A stretch of DNA of 64,000 nt from CAWDXG01 sp963822115 (GTDB lineage Bacteria > Myxococcota_A > Polyangia > Polyangiales > Polyangiaceae): positions 1-64,000 of the forward strand of contig CAWGGM010000012.1 in the NCBI GenBank assembly GCA_963822115.1, given 5' to 3'. The first letter of the stretch is position 1. Every line of letters starts with the position of its first letter. The translations under genes and the position numbers were made by a program. This document shows, piece by piece, positions 1 through 8,259 of the stretch. The notes under the pieces were generated by a model. It did not search any database. It had not been told where the DNA came from and saw nothing but the letters and a program-made list of their open reading frames with translations.

Positions 1-261
1 ATCGACGCAATCGACGCCGCGCGCGCCGCCCGCACCGCTGGCGCCGCGCATCCCACCCGCGCCGCTCGCGCCTGCTCGCGCACCGCCCCCGCACGCACCG
101 CCCACACCGCTCGCGCCGCGCCACCCGACCTCATCACTCGAAGCCCACGCCACGCCCCCGACCGCGCATCGCCAGCTGGCATGCCCGGCGCGCCGGCCGC
201 TGGTAGACTAGCCGCTGTGCAGGTATCGAGCGGAAAGCTGCATGGGACCGGGCGGGGCTAG
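1..261. other. C-rich intergenic stretch, no gene seen
   Basis: No convincing coding sequence. The first 17 bases (ATCGACGCAATCGACGC) recur inverted at 14873-14889, and in both places a long C-rich (or G-rich) low-complexity tract follows. A weak G-rich Shine-Dalgarno-like stretch lies just before 262. Confidence 0.5.
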
Positions 262-1047
262 ATGCCGGACCCCTATCGAACGCCTGCGCACGAGGCCTCG
301 TTTCCGGCGGAGCAGATCGCGTGGCGGCGGAGCGTGGCGCAAGGCGCGGTGGCGCTGCTGGCGTTCGTGCTATTCAAATACCTCGCGCTGGGCGCCGTGG
401 AGGCGTCGCCCGGCGTGGCAGCGCTGGTGCTGACGCCGGTGCAGCTCGGGCTGTGCTTCGCCACGTGGAAGTTGACGGCGCCGGCGCCGGAGCGCAGCCA
501 CGCGACAGGGCTTGGCTGGGTGCTGCGGGGGATCGTGGTGGCTGGCGCGCTCACCTGGCCGCTCGGGCTTCTCGGCCTGCACGTCCGGCTGGCAGCAGGT
601 CTCTTGATGCTGGCGGCGACGGGCGCGGGCCTGGTATACGTCGCGGGCCTGTTCAGGGCGTTCGAGGCGCCCCGACATGTCTGGCTGGCGCGCGTCGCAG
701 CCTCGACGCTGACCTTGGCCGGGCTGCCGCTCGCGCTGACGATTACCCAGAGCGCGCTGTACGGCATGCTGCTGCTCGGCGCGGTCCTGCTGGCCTTCTA
801 CTGTCTGGTGCGGCTGATGTTCGTGCTGCGCGTTGCGCACCACGAGCTGTTCTGGCGGGACGACGGCGTGCTGGCGCCGGAGTGGGTGGCGCTGTTCCTG
901 CTGGCCGACGGACGCGCGGAGGCGTTCGACGCCGGCGGCCGGCTCGGCTACTTCGCGTCACGCACGGAGGCCGAGGCGTGGCTCGACGAACACGGCGTCG
1001 TCCGCGACAAGGCGCTCGCAGCGTTGGCCGGCGCGCAGCCGGAGTAG
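262..1047 (+). CDS. orphan membrane protein of the MPSPY family
   Basis: A 261-residue integral membrane protein of unknown function. It starts MPDPYR, continues with a short soluble stretch containing WRRSVAQG, then six or so hydrophobic segments (about residues 30-195), then a soluble C-terminal domain with FWRDDG, EWVALFLL and a Trp-Leu-Asp-Glu-His segment. This order matches the six larger MPSPY proteins at 18-33 kb (WRRRVAR; WWFD; GEWV; WL..NGY), so it is a distant single-copy member. It lacks their roughly 100-residue tail (LVDRVP, acidic Ala/Glu-rich, DPRDPRA). The ATG at 262 follows GGGCGGGG. No homologue of known function is recognised. Confidence 0.75.
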   Translation: MPDPYRTPAHEASFPAEQIAWRRSVAQGAVALLAFVLFKYLALGAVEASPGVAALVLTPVQLGLCFATWKLTAPAPERSHATGLGWVLRGIVVAGALTWPLGLLGLHVRLAAGLLMLAATGAGLVYVAGLFRAFEAPRHVWLARVAASTLTLAGLPLALTITQSALYGMLLLGAVLLAFYCLVRLMFVLRVAHHELFWRDDGVLAPEWVALFLLADGRAEAFDAGGRLGYFASRTEAEAWLDEHGVVRDKALAALAGAQPE

Positions 1048-1171
1048 CAGCACGCGACGACCCGGCGCGGCGCCGCCCGTCCCGCCTCGATGCAGAGAGC
1101 GTGTCACGCTTGGAGGAGGCGCGCGGATGACGCCTTCGCGGTTCGTCGGCGCGTAGGCGCGCGAGCAGCGG

Positions 1172-1849
1172 CTACAGACTGGCGTCTGCGGCGTCGGTGC
1201 CGGCGTCGGATGGGGTGGCGGCAGCGTCGGTGCCGCTGTCCGTGCCGGCGTCGGTGCAGTAGTCCTTGGCGTAGAAGAAAGGGGTGTTGTCACAGAACAT
1301 GCGATTGGCAACGCGCACGCTACAGAAATGACCGGAAGAACAACCCCGGTCGGAGGCGCAGGGGCCACCAGGGATGCCATGGGCTGCGGCAGCAACGGCC
1401 GCGTCCATCTGCGCGGAGCAAGCCCCCGCCCCCCACCCGCACTCGATCGGACCGGGCGAACAGGCTGCGCCGAACACGGCACATGCGGTGCCATCGGGGG
1501 AACACGCGATATTCGGGAACGAAGTGGCCCAGTCGCACCCCGTCGCATTCGAGCACTGCGTCGACACGCCGGGATCGCACAGCCCGCACGTGTCGCCGCC
1601 ATCGTAGTGCGGCAGCACGTAGGCATTCGCACAGCCCGTCTGCGGATCGACGCCCGCACCCGCACCCGCCGTCGGCGCGCACGCATCACCGCCCGCGCCG
1701 GAACCCGCCGCGCCGCCCGCGCCGGAACCCGCCGCGCCGCCTGCTCCCCCGCCGGCCGGCCCAGCGCTCGTCGACGTGCATCCGACCGCGAACGCCAGCG
1801 TCAGCAGCGCGAGCAGCGCTCGCTGCTTCGTCGAACTGCCAAACGTCAT
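1172..1849 (-). CDS. Cys-rich lipoprotein with Gly/Ala linker
   Basis: A 225-residue predicted lipoprotein. A signal peptide with lipobox ending AVGC is followed by a Gly/Ala/Ser linker built from GAGGAAGS-like repeats (about residues 30-60), then a Cys-rich globular part (about 70-190) with many Cys pairs, and a short Thr/Asp/Ala-rich tail. It is probably anchored on the cell surface or in the periplasm; ligand and role are unknown. A second in-frame ATG lies 21 bp upstream at 1870, because a 21-bp block carrying both Shine-Dalgarno and start codon is duplicated. The downstream ATG gives the more usual signal peptide length. It sits downstream of the protease gene at 1884-3971, same strand. 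Confidence 0.75.
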   Translation of the reverse strand: MTFGSSTKQRALLALLTLAFAVGCTSTSAGPAGGGAGGAAGSGAGGAAGSGAGGDACAPTAGAGAGVDPQTGCANAYVLPHYDGGDTCGLCDPGVSTQCSNATGCDWATSFPNIACSPDGTACAVFGAACSPGPIECGWGAGACSAQMDAAVAAAAHGIPGGPCASDRGCSSGHFCSVRVANRMFCDNTPFFYAKDYCTDAGTDSGTDAAATPSDAGTDAADASL

Positions 1850-1883
1850 CCTGCTGCCTCCCCACGTCATCCTGCTGCCTCCC
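1843..1883 (-). repeat. 21-bp tandem duplication of ribosome site plus start codon
   Basis: The plus-strand block ACGTCATCCTGCTGCCTCCC occurs at 1843-1862 and again at 1864-1883, period 21. On the minus strand each copy reads GGGAGGCAGCAGG-ATG-ACGT, so each supplies its own Shine-Dalgarno and ATG in the same frame (starts 1870 and 1849). Confidence 0.9.
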
Positions 1884-3971
1884 CTAGTTGCTGTCCCACG
1901 CCACGCCCCACGTGTCCCACGACATGCTGTCCCAGTAATCCATGTACAAGCTGATTTCGTAGGTCTGCGTCGTCGATTCCGTGTTCTGGAAGATAACGTA
2001 CTTGTAGTTGTTGCCCACCCCGTAGGACCAGTAGTCCCGCGGGTTGGCGGACGGGTTGGTGTTGTGGACGTGCAGGTAGTACAGAGGGAAGTTGTCGCTG
2101 CTGCAGTTACCCGTTGTAGCCGGCGTGCCGCAGGTCGGATGGTCCATCATGAAGGCAGCCACCCGGAGCCAGTTGCCAGGATAGACCGCTGCGTTGTTGT
2201 GCTGGGTTTCTGTGCCCTGGGACCAGGTCGTCGAACTTGAATAGTCGTAGTAGAAGCCCGCGGCGGTAGCCGCATTTCCCGGCACCTCGTAGTACTGGGC
2301 CACCTGCCACGCCCCATACGCGTCCAGCAGGCCCGCACCGTCGTGGTCGTCGGTCGCGTCATCCAGATCCAGTTTGGTCCCGTCCGGGCCGCCCGGTTGC
2401 CCTGGGGTGTACGCGCTGACCAACATGATCGGAAAGACGGCTTCCGGCCAGTACTGGAACGGGGTGTAGTACTCCTGAAGCGAAGCAATAGCGCCGGAAA
2501 CCTGCGGCGCGGAGAAACTGGTGCCGCTGCAGCCGCGAAGGTTCGGCCCGTTGGCGTAGTCGGAGACGGTGTCGATTCCTACACCCGGCGCGACCAGGTG
2601 AGGTAGCTCAGCGAAATCGGTGTTCTGCCAAGAGCTGAAGCCAGCCATCGTCATCCAGTACCGGTTGCTGCTGCCGCCGTCATCGACGGCGCCGACGACC
2701 AGGCCATTGTGGATGTGGCTCTCGACCTTGCCGCCGCTGTTCCCCGCCGACGCTACGATGCTCGGCCACGTCTCGCTTGCCACGTAGTCCAGGTACCGCG
2801 AAACGCCGGCGGAGTTTTCCGCACTGCGGTTGATCACGGTACTACGCTGCTGCGCCCAGTTGATCTGGTCGACGAAGTCGCCCGCGCACGCGCTGTTGCC
2901 GTTATCGGTCATCATTGCCGCATGCCGCGCGGCGCCCCCCGATAGCGCCGCCCACGTGTTCTTGATGATGGACATCACGTGCTGCTGGTGCCCCCATTTG
3001 CAGGGAGTGCTCGTAGGGGGCGCAGTCCACGCTGCCGTAGCGTACGGCGCCCCGGCGGGGCAGTAGCACTCGTACGCCGCACCTACGGGCGCATTGCACC
3101 CGCCGCCCGCCAGTCCAAGGAACTGGGAGTCGTAGACGCCATAGCTGCCGAGCACATCGGTGACACCGACTCCATCACCGTCGATGCCATAGTACTGCAA
3201 CGTCCCGAAGTGACCGGCATCGAACCAGGCGCTGCTGGAGGCGGGCTTGTCCTCCCATGGCCACAGCGAGAGACCGACGAACTCGACGCCGTCCTGATCA
3301 CCTATCGCCCGTAGGTCGACCGGCGCGGCTTCGACCTCGAGCAGCGGCCCCCCGTTGTTGAAAGCCATGGAATCGCCGCGCACGATCGCGTCGGGAGCTA
3401 CTTTCTCGATCATCGACGCGACCTGGTGGCCACGAGCGGAGATGGCGGAATTGTAGTTGGCGCGGAGCGCCTTCTGCTGCTCCTTTCCGAGAGCTAGAAA
3501 GTCCGGCTTCGGCGGCATCTTCCGGTCGGCGGCCAGGGGCGTGGGAAACCACACATCCGCGAGCTGCCGGACCGACTCCCCGTCGCGCGCAATGCGAGCG
3601 CGCAGATCCGGACCGAACCGGTGGAAGCGCGTGCGGAAGGCCGCGTGGCTCGCGAGGCGCAGCTCGTCCCGACCCCACTCCTTGCCGTTGGAGTCGACTT
3701 CGTGCAGCACCGGCCTGTTGCCGACCATGCAGACGTACGGCGTCACGACCACGTCGAGGTTGTCGTTGCGCCCTGCGGGCAGCCGCGTCAGCACGCCACT
3801 GCAACTGAACGGTAGCTGTGCCTGTTGCTGCGCCGACACGGGCTCACCGGCCGTGGACGACCGGGACGGAGCTGGGTTCTGTGCAGTGCAGGCCGCGCAA
3901 AGCGTCAGTGAGAGCCCCAGAACGACGTGCGTGCGTGCGTGCGTGCGGAATTCGTGCCTATCCCCAGCCAT
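1884..3971 (-). CDS. subtilisin-like (S8 family) serine protease lipoprotein
   Basis: A 695-residue secreted protease of the subtilase fold. The signal peptide ends in a lipobox (LCAAC, Cys about 28). A roughly 200-residue N-terminal region follows. The catalytic triad can be placed at Asp about 272 (VTDVLGSYG), His about 331 (GHQQHVMS) and Ser about 485 (CSGTSFSAP), with oxyanion Asn about 411 (SAGNSGG). The His motif diverges from the usual HGTHVAG. A C-terminal beta-rich domain of about 150 residues, ending in a Trp-rich stretch, may bind substrate or surface. The start at 3971 is chosen because GAAGGGAGG lies 5 bases upstream; an in-frame extension to 4100 has no such signal. A CGTG tetranucleotide repeat lies inside the signal-peptide codons. 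Confidence 0.85.
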   Translation of the reverse strand: MAGDRHEFRTHARTHVVLGLSLTLCAACTAQNPAPSRSSTAGEPVSAQQQAQLPFSCSGVLTRLPAGRNDNLDVVVTPYVCMVGNRPVLHEVDSNGKEWGRDELRLASHAAFRTRFHRFGPDLRARIARDGESVRQLADVWFPTPLAADRKMPPKPDFLALGKEQQKALRANYNSAISARGHQVASMIEKVAPDAIVRGDSMAFNNGGPLLEVEAAPVDLRAIGDQDGVEFVGLSLWPWEDKPASSSAWFDAGHFGTLQYYGIDGDGVGVTDVLGSYGVYDSQFLGLAGGGCNAPVGAAYECYCPAGAPYATAAWTAPPTSTPCKWGHQQHVMSIIKNTWAALSGGAARHAAMMTDNGNSACAGDFVDQINWAQQRSTVINRSAENSAGVSRYLDYVASETWPSIVASAGNSGGKVESHIHNGLVVGAVDDGGSSNRYWMTMAGFSSWQNTDFAELPHLVAPGVGIDTVSDYANGPNLRGCSGTSFSAPQVSGAIASLQEYYTPFQYWPEAVFPIMLVSAYTPGQPGGPDGTKLDLDDATDDHDGAGLLDAYGAWQVAQYYEVPGNAATAAGFYYDYSSSTTWSQGTETQHNNAAVYPGNWLRVAAFMMDHPTCGTPATTGNCSSDNFPLYYLHVHNTNPSANPRDYWSYGVGNNYKYVIFQNTESTTQTYEISLYMDYWDSMSWDTWGVAWDSN
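3926..3947. repeat. CGTG tetranucleotide repeat (5.5 units)
   Basis: Plus strand reads five CGTG units plus CG. It lies within codons of the protease signal peptide (minus strand, residues RTHARTHV). A 4-bp unit is not a multiple of three, so gain or loss of a unit would shift the frame. Confidence 0.9.
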
Positions 3972-4307
3972 TGCGCCTCCCTTCTCTAGATTGTGCCTCT
4001 CACATGTGCCATGTGCAAGGCCGAGAACACCGCCAATCGCGCGACATCCTGTGCAATCGCTTTCTCGATGGAGACACGCCCCGAGTCTACGCTTCCACAC
4101 AAGGCGAGAGCGCAGCGGGCACTTACACCAGGTACGCTAGCAGCCGGACAGAATGATCGCGATCAACCCTGCGCCGCCGGAGGCCGCTGCCCTCCTGCCG
4201 TTCGAGACATGGGTGGCCCCCGGATCCGTGAAAACCTATTCGAACCCTGGAGCCACACCAGCGCGCGCCTGAACCCGCGAACCGTGTCACGCTTGCAGGG
4301 CGAGCGC

Positions 4308-4979
4308 ATGACGCCTTCCCGACGACAACTGCTGCAGATCATGGCGCTGGTCGCTGCCAGCGGCATCGCGCCTGCTGCGCTTGCCGGCGAAAAGCGCCGC
4401 ATCTACATCCAACCGCTGGGCCGCGCGCTGCCCGACGCCGACGTGAAGCTGGTGGCCCGGGCGCTGTCGGTTTTCTACCAGATGGAAGTGAAGCTGCTCG
4501 AGCGCGGGCCCCTGCCCCGCTTTGCCTACTATCCGCCGCGCCACCGCTACCGCGCCGAGAAGCTGCTGGAGTTCCTGCGCGCGCGCGGCCCCGACGACGC
4601 CTTCCGCGTGCTCGGCCTGACCGGCGTGGACATCTCCACCACCAAGGGCAAGTACAAGGACTGGGGCATCCTGGGCCTGGCGACCATCGACGGCCGCGTC
4701 GGCGTGCTGTCGTCGTTCCGCTGCAAGCGCCGCGCGAAGAGCGCGAAACACGCCCGTATCCGCCTCGGCAAGACCGCCGTTCACGAGATGGGCCACACCC
4801 TCGGCCTGACGCATTGCCCGAACCACGGCTGCCTGATGGAAGACGGCAAGGGCAGCGTACTGACGACCGACCACGAATACGACCTGTGCGACAAGCGCTG
4901 CCGCCCGCTGCTCGAGAAAGCCGGCTACACGCTCGGCAGCGCAGCCGACGCGCCCTGGCCGAAGCCGAAGTCGAAGTAG
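4308..4979 (+). CDS. exported archaemetzincin-like zinc metalloprotease
   Basis: A 223-residue protein. The N-terminus MTPSRRQLLQIMALVAASG looks like a Tat signal (twin Arg followed by a hydrophobic run, cleavage near ALAGE). The mature domain carries the long metzincin zinc site HEMGHTLGLTHC, then NHGCLM, and a downstream CDKRC. This is the archaemetzincin signature (HExxHxxGxxH followed by Cys clusters). Known archaemetzincins are mostly cytoplasmic, so the export signal is unusual. The start at 4308 fits the signal peptide; longer in-frame extensions add nothing recognisable. The 25 bases before the start and the first codons resemble a stretch at 1101-1140. Substrate unknown. Confidence 0.85.
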   Translation: MTPSRRQLLQIMALVAASGIAPAALAGEKRRIYIQPLGRALPDADVKLVARALSVFYQMEVKLLERGPLPRFAYYPPRHRYRAEKLLEFLRARGPDDAFRVLGLTGVDISTTKGKYKDWGILGLATIDGRVGVLSSFRCKRRAKSAKHARIRLGKTAVHEMGHTLGLTHCPNHGCLMEDGKGSVLTTDHEYDLCDKRCRPLLEKAGYTLGSAADAPWPKPKSK

Positions 4980-5049
4980 GGCCTCGTCCGGGACCTCGGC
5001 TGCGGCGCGTCGTCGCGCATCCGTGAAGCGGAAACCAGCTGCGTCGTGA

Positions 5050-5478
5050 TCAGCGCGACGGCTCGTCTTCCGCCGCGCCAAGCTCGCGCGCTGCGATGCG
5101 GCCGAACTCGCGCAGTGGCCGTCGATCCTCGACAAGAGCGGTGTGGAGGCGATCCAGATCGAGCTGGGCGTAGACGTGGGCCAGCACGTTGCGCAGCCCC
5201 ACCCAGCCCTGGAGCGTCTGCGATGCTTCGCTCGAGATCACACCCGCTTGCGCCAGGCGCACGAACGCGTCCCGATACGTCTCCGGCACGCCCAACCCGC
5301 GCGCCGCCACCAGCTCCATCGCCAGATCGAGACAGCACTGCGCCACGAGCTCCAGCGCGCGCGTGACCTTGAGCCAGGTATCGAGATCCGACTCGAGCTC
5401 CGCGCGACCGATGTGCGTCGCGTAGGCGTCGAGCTGGTCGAGCAGCCGCGCCAGCAGATCGAGCTGGGCCTCACCCAT
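5050..5478 (-). CDS. hepT: HepT-like HEPN toxin (DUF86)
   Basis: A 142-residue all-alpha protein with the HEPN RNase motif RNVLAHVY near residue 99 (pattern R-x4-H-x-Y). It is the toxin half of a MntA/HepT module: HEPN toxins cleave RNA and are silenced when the partner nucleotidyltransferase adds AMP to the Tyr of this motif. Its ATG at 5478 overlaps the end of the upstream gene by 8 bases, so the two are probably translationally coupled. It converges on the archaemetzincin gene. Family assignment is firm; activity in this strain is inferred. Confidence 0.85.
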   Translation of the reverse strand: MGEAQLDLLARLLDQLDAYATHIGRAELESDLDTWLKVTRALELVAQCCLDLAMELVAARGLGVPETYRDAFVRLAQAGVISSEASQTLQGWVGLRNVLAHVYAQLDLDRLHTALVEDRRPLREFGRIAARELGAAEDEPSR

Positions 5479-5917
5479 GCTGCCACCGCTCGAGCATGCG
5501 CCGGCGCATGCGCAGCCATGTGGGGCGGAAGTCCGCCCACTCGCTGGTCGAGCGCGCCTCGAACTCCAGGCGCGCGCGCCGGTCGCCCTCGTACAGCAGA
5601 CGTCCCTCGCGCAACACCGTGACGCGGAAGCGCGGCGGAGTGCTGGCGAGCGGGCGGAGGTCGATCTCCGGCCCGTGTGGCGCGCCGCGGGCTTGGAGCT
5701 CCGAAGCCCAGCGCTCGAGCGTCCGGGACGGCACCGGGCACCGGGTCACGACGCCGACGTCCACATCGCGCGCCGCCTCGCCTCGCGCCGCCGAGCCGAA
5801 CAGGTACGCCGCCACGACCACGGGCTCGGCCCCGAAGAGCTCGCGCGCCGCCTCGCCCAGCGCATCCAGCTCCGCGCGTCCCACCGTGCGCCTGCTCGCC
5901 AACGTCGTCCTGGCCAC
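5471..5917 (-). CDS. mntA: MntA-like nucleotidyltransferase antitoxin
   Basis: A 148-residue minimal nucleotidyltransferase. The signature LFGSAARGEAARDVDVGV (residues about 39-56) provides the Gly-Ser and the Asp-x-Asp metal ligands, and a third acidic residue follows in PEIDLRP. In characterised pairs this enzyme AMPylates HepT on Tyr to neutralise it. It is the first gene of the two-gene operon. Of two in-frame start options near the 5' end, 5917 gives the fuller N-terminus. Confidence 0.85.
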   Translation of the reverse strand: MARTTLASRRTVGRAELDALGEAARELFGAEPVVVAAYLFGSAARGEAARDVDVGVVTRCPVPSRTLERWASELQARGAPHGPEIDLRPLASTPPRFRVTVLREGRLLYEGDRRARLEFEARSTSEWADFRPTWLRMRRRMLERWQHG

Positions 5918-6023
5918 CGCCCAAGCCTACCGGAGCCCGGAACGCGCCACCAGTCACGCGTCGACGCCCGGCCTGGCTCCGCCCGTCCCGCCCGCGCACG
6001 CCGGGCGCTCCAGGACACGCGAC

Positions 6024-6056
6024 AAGCCGCCCCGTCGCCGAAGCGAGGGGCGGCTT
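6024..6056 (-). terminator. hairpin terminator of the amidase gene
   Basis: AAGCCGCCCC (6024-6033) pairs perfectly with GGGGCGGCTT (6047-6056) around a 13-base loop. It lies 20 bases past the stop of the minus-strand gene at 6076. There is no strong U-run. Confidence 0.7.
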
Positions 6057-6075
6057 GGTGCTGCGCGTACTTCTT

Positions 6076-8043
6076 CTACTGCACCGGTCCGAGCGGCGTG
6101 TTGGTCGGGACCTGCTGGGCGATGACTTCGCCCTTCTCGGTGATGGCCATCTGTCCGCCGAACAGGTACTGGATGGCGGGGTAGGACAGGTCGAGGCCCC
6201 AGTGGTCGACCTTGGACTCGACCCAGCAGGCCGGGCCGCGATCGATGACCGCAACCACCGCGGACTTGCCGGTCTTCTTGTTGGTGACGAGGATGCGCGC
6301 GCCGCAGCCGAAGCGGTCCGCGTCGGCCGAGTACCAGTTCACGCTGCGCTCGCAGTCGGGGCCGGACATGCCGCCGCACAGCGCGTCCCACTCGGCGCTC
6401 CGGCCCTGCGACGCGGCGCCGGTCATGCACCAGGGCACGCAGTTGTCGCCGGGATCGGAGTGCGCGCCGCCGCTGCTGTCGGTCCAGCACCCGAAGTTGG
6501 TGACGTAGTAGGAGCCGCTCTCGCTGGGATGCGTGCCGGCGCTGCCGCCGCAGGTCCAGCTGGACTCGGGAGTGCTGTAGTTGGCCGGCGCGCCCGCGCT
6601 GCCGCCCGCTCCGCCGCTGCCGCTCGCGCCGCCGCTGCCGCCCGCACCGCTCGCGCCGCCGGCGCCGCCGTTGCCGCTGCCGTTGTCGGGCATCAGACCG
6701 ATCGAGGCCCAGGTGTCCCCGCCCGATTTCACGCTCACGGTCTCGGTGGCGGTGACGTAGCCGGGCGCCGAGGCGGTGACGGTGTAGCTGCCGGGCGCGA
6801 GACTGAACAGCCAGAAGGCATCGCCGTCGCGCGCCGTCGTGCTGGAGCCGCCCTCGACGCTGAGCGTCGCGCCGGGGATGCGCACGTTGCCGCTGCTCGC
6901 CGGCGAGGAGGTCTGCGACAGATCCCACACCACGCCGAGCGCGCGGCCCGGGTCACCGGCGGGCGTCGGCGCGGGCTGGGGATCCTGTCCGGAAGCGAGC
7001 GAGCGCAGCTCGGGCAGGCGCGCCTCGAGCTCGTTGCCCGGACACTCGGTCGACGCTCCGGCGAAATCGCGATGGCCCTTGATGGTGTCGCTGTCGGACG
7101 TGATGCCGAACTTCTGCTCCAGCGCGTGCATGACGTGCCCGGCGGCCTGCAGCGCGGCGTCCGAGGGAACGTTGGAGCTCGAGATGCCGCCGCACGCCTT
7201 GCTGTCGAAGCAACCCACCCAGGAAAGTCCGATGGTGCCGGTGTTGTGGTGCGCGACGTTGGCGCCCATCTTGTCGACGGGGCGGCCTTCCCACACGCGC
7301 CCGTCCTCGGTGACCAGGAAGTGGTAGCCGATGTCGCACCAGCCGCGCACATCCATGTGGTACGACTGGATGGAGCGGATGCGCGACGCATAGCCACCCG
7401 ACGACGAGGGCGGCGTGAAGGTGTGGTGGATCGCCATACGCATCTTGACCGGGTCGCTGCTCGAGCAGCGCGCCGGCCGCGCGCCCCACGCCGAGCGCGG
7501 CTGCACCAGCCCGACCAGCTCGCTGGTGAGCGGCTGCTTTGTCGTGCCGATGCTGGAAGGCGGATGGCTGTCGCCCTGGTCGTGCTCCTCGGGGGTGACA
7601 CCGGCGTAGATGACGTTCTCGATCAGCTTCAGCTGGTCGACGGGGATGCGGAACTGCGTGGCTTCGACCGACTCGCCGAGATCGGCGCGCGACACGCGGT
7701 GCGGTGCCTCGTGCCAGGTGGTCTGCGCCGGCACCCAGTCGGTGCTGGTGCCGTCGGCGCGGACGCCGCGCACCTCGGCGCCGATCGGGATGTCGCCCAC
7801 GTCGCCCCACAGATCGATCAGGAAGCCGCCGCGCGTGGCCGGGCCGCCCTTGATGACGGGCGAGACGGCGTAGCCGCCGATCTGCTGGAAGCCGGCGAGC
7901 TCGGAAGCTCCGTAGATGGTGTCCGCCTCGCCGGCCACGGTCGTGCCCTCGGCCGTGGGGGTGGGAGGGTCGCCGACCGCGGGAGAGCACGCGGCAGCAA
8001 ACAGCACCAGAACCAGAAGCGCCCAGAATCTCAAGTACCGCAT
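6076..8043 (-). CDS. PGRP-type amidase lipoprotein with C-terminal RlpA-like domain
   Basis: A 655-residue secreted lipoprotein (lipobox FAAAC). Domains in order: an N-terminal beta-rich region; a peptidoglycan-recognition/Amidase_2 domain (about 183-346) with IHHT, CDIGYHF, KGHRDF and TECPG, which supply the expected zinc His and Cys ligands; a carboxypeptidase-regulatory-like beta-sandwich (about 385-450, LAPGSYTVTASAPGY); a Gly/Ser/Ala linker; and a double-psi beta-barrel domain (FGCGARILV, AVIDRGPAC) similar to RlpA and expansins. The predicted reaction is cleavage of the MurNAc-L-Ala amide bond in the envelope; the barrel probably binds or cuts glycan. The start at 8043 gives a clean signal peptide; an ATG four codons earlier is possible. 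Confidence 0.85.
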   Translation of the reverse strand: MRYLRFWALLVLVLFAAACSPAVGDPPTPTAEGTTVAGEADTIYGASELAGFQQIGGYAVSPVIKGGPATRGGFLIDLWGDVGDIPIGAEVRGVRADGTSTDWVPAQTTWHEAPHRVSRADLGESVEATQFRIPVDQLKLIENVIYAGVTPEEHDQGDSHPPSSIGTTKQPLTSELVGLVQPRSAWGARPARCSSSDPVKMRMAIHHTFTPPSSSGGYASRIRSIQSYHMDVRGWCDIGYHFLVTEDGRVWEGRPVDKMGANVAHHNTGTIGLSWVGCFDSKACGGISSSNVPSDAALQAAGHVMHALEQKFGITSDSDTIKGHRDFAGASTECPGNELEARLPELRSLASGQDPQPAPTPAGDPGRALGVVWDLSQTSSPASSGNVRIPGATLSVEGGSSTTARDGDAFWLFSLAPGSYTVTASAPGYVTATETVSVKSGGDTWASIGLMPDNGSGNGGAGGASGAGGSGGASGSGGAGGSAGAPANYSTPESSWTCGGSAGTHPSESGSYYVTNFGCWTDSSGGAHSDPGDNCVPWCMTGAASQGRSAEWDALCGGMSGPDCERSVNWYSADADRFGCGARILVTNKKTGKSAVVAVIDRGPACWVESKVDHWGLDLSYPAIQYLFGGQMAITEKGEVIAQQVPTNTPLGPVQ

Positions 8044-8112
8044 GCAGGGGGGCAAAGCAGGCGGCGTTCCATGGCGGGACGACGCGGAAATCCCCGGGAA
8101 ATCGCTGCATCC

Positions 8113-8153
8113 GGGCCGTCAGAGCGGCCCGGGATCGTCCGGCAGCGCCGGAC
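8113..8153 (-). terminator. two adjacent GC hairpins
   Basis: GGGCCG (8113-8118) pairs with CGGCCC (8125-8130), and GTCCGG (8137-8142) pairs with CCGGAC (8148-8153). They follow the minus-strand gene ending at 8260 and precede the amidase start. CCGGA-containing units repeat nearby, so a regulatory role is an alternative. Confidence 0.45.
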
Positions 8154-8259
8154 ACCCTCCGGACGCCTCCGGACACTTCCAGACAGTGCGTCCGCCCCGC
8201 GCGGACGCCGCCAAGCGCGCTCCGCCGGTCGCGGACGCCGCCCAGCGCGCGGTACGAGC

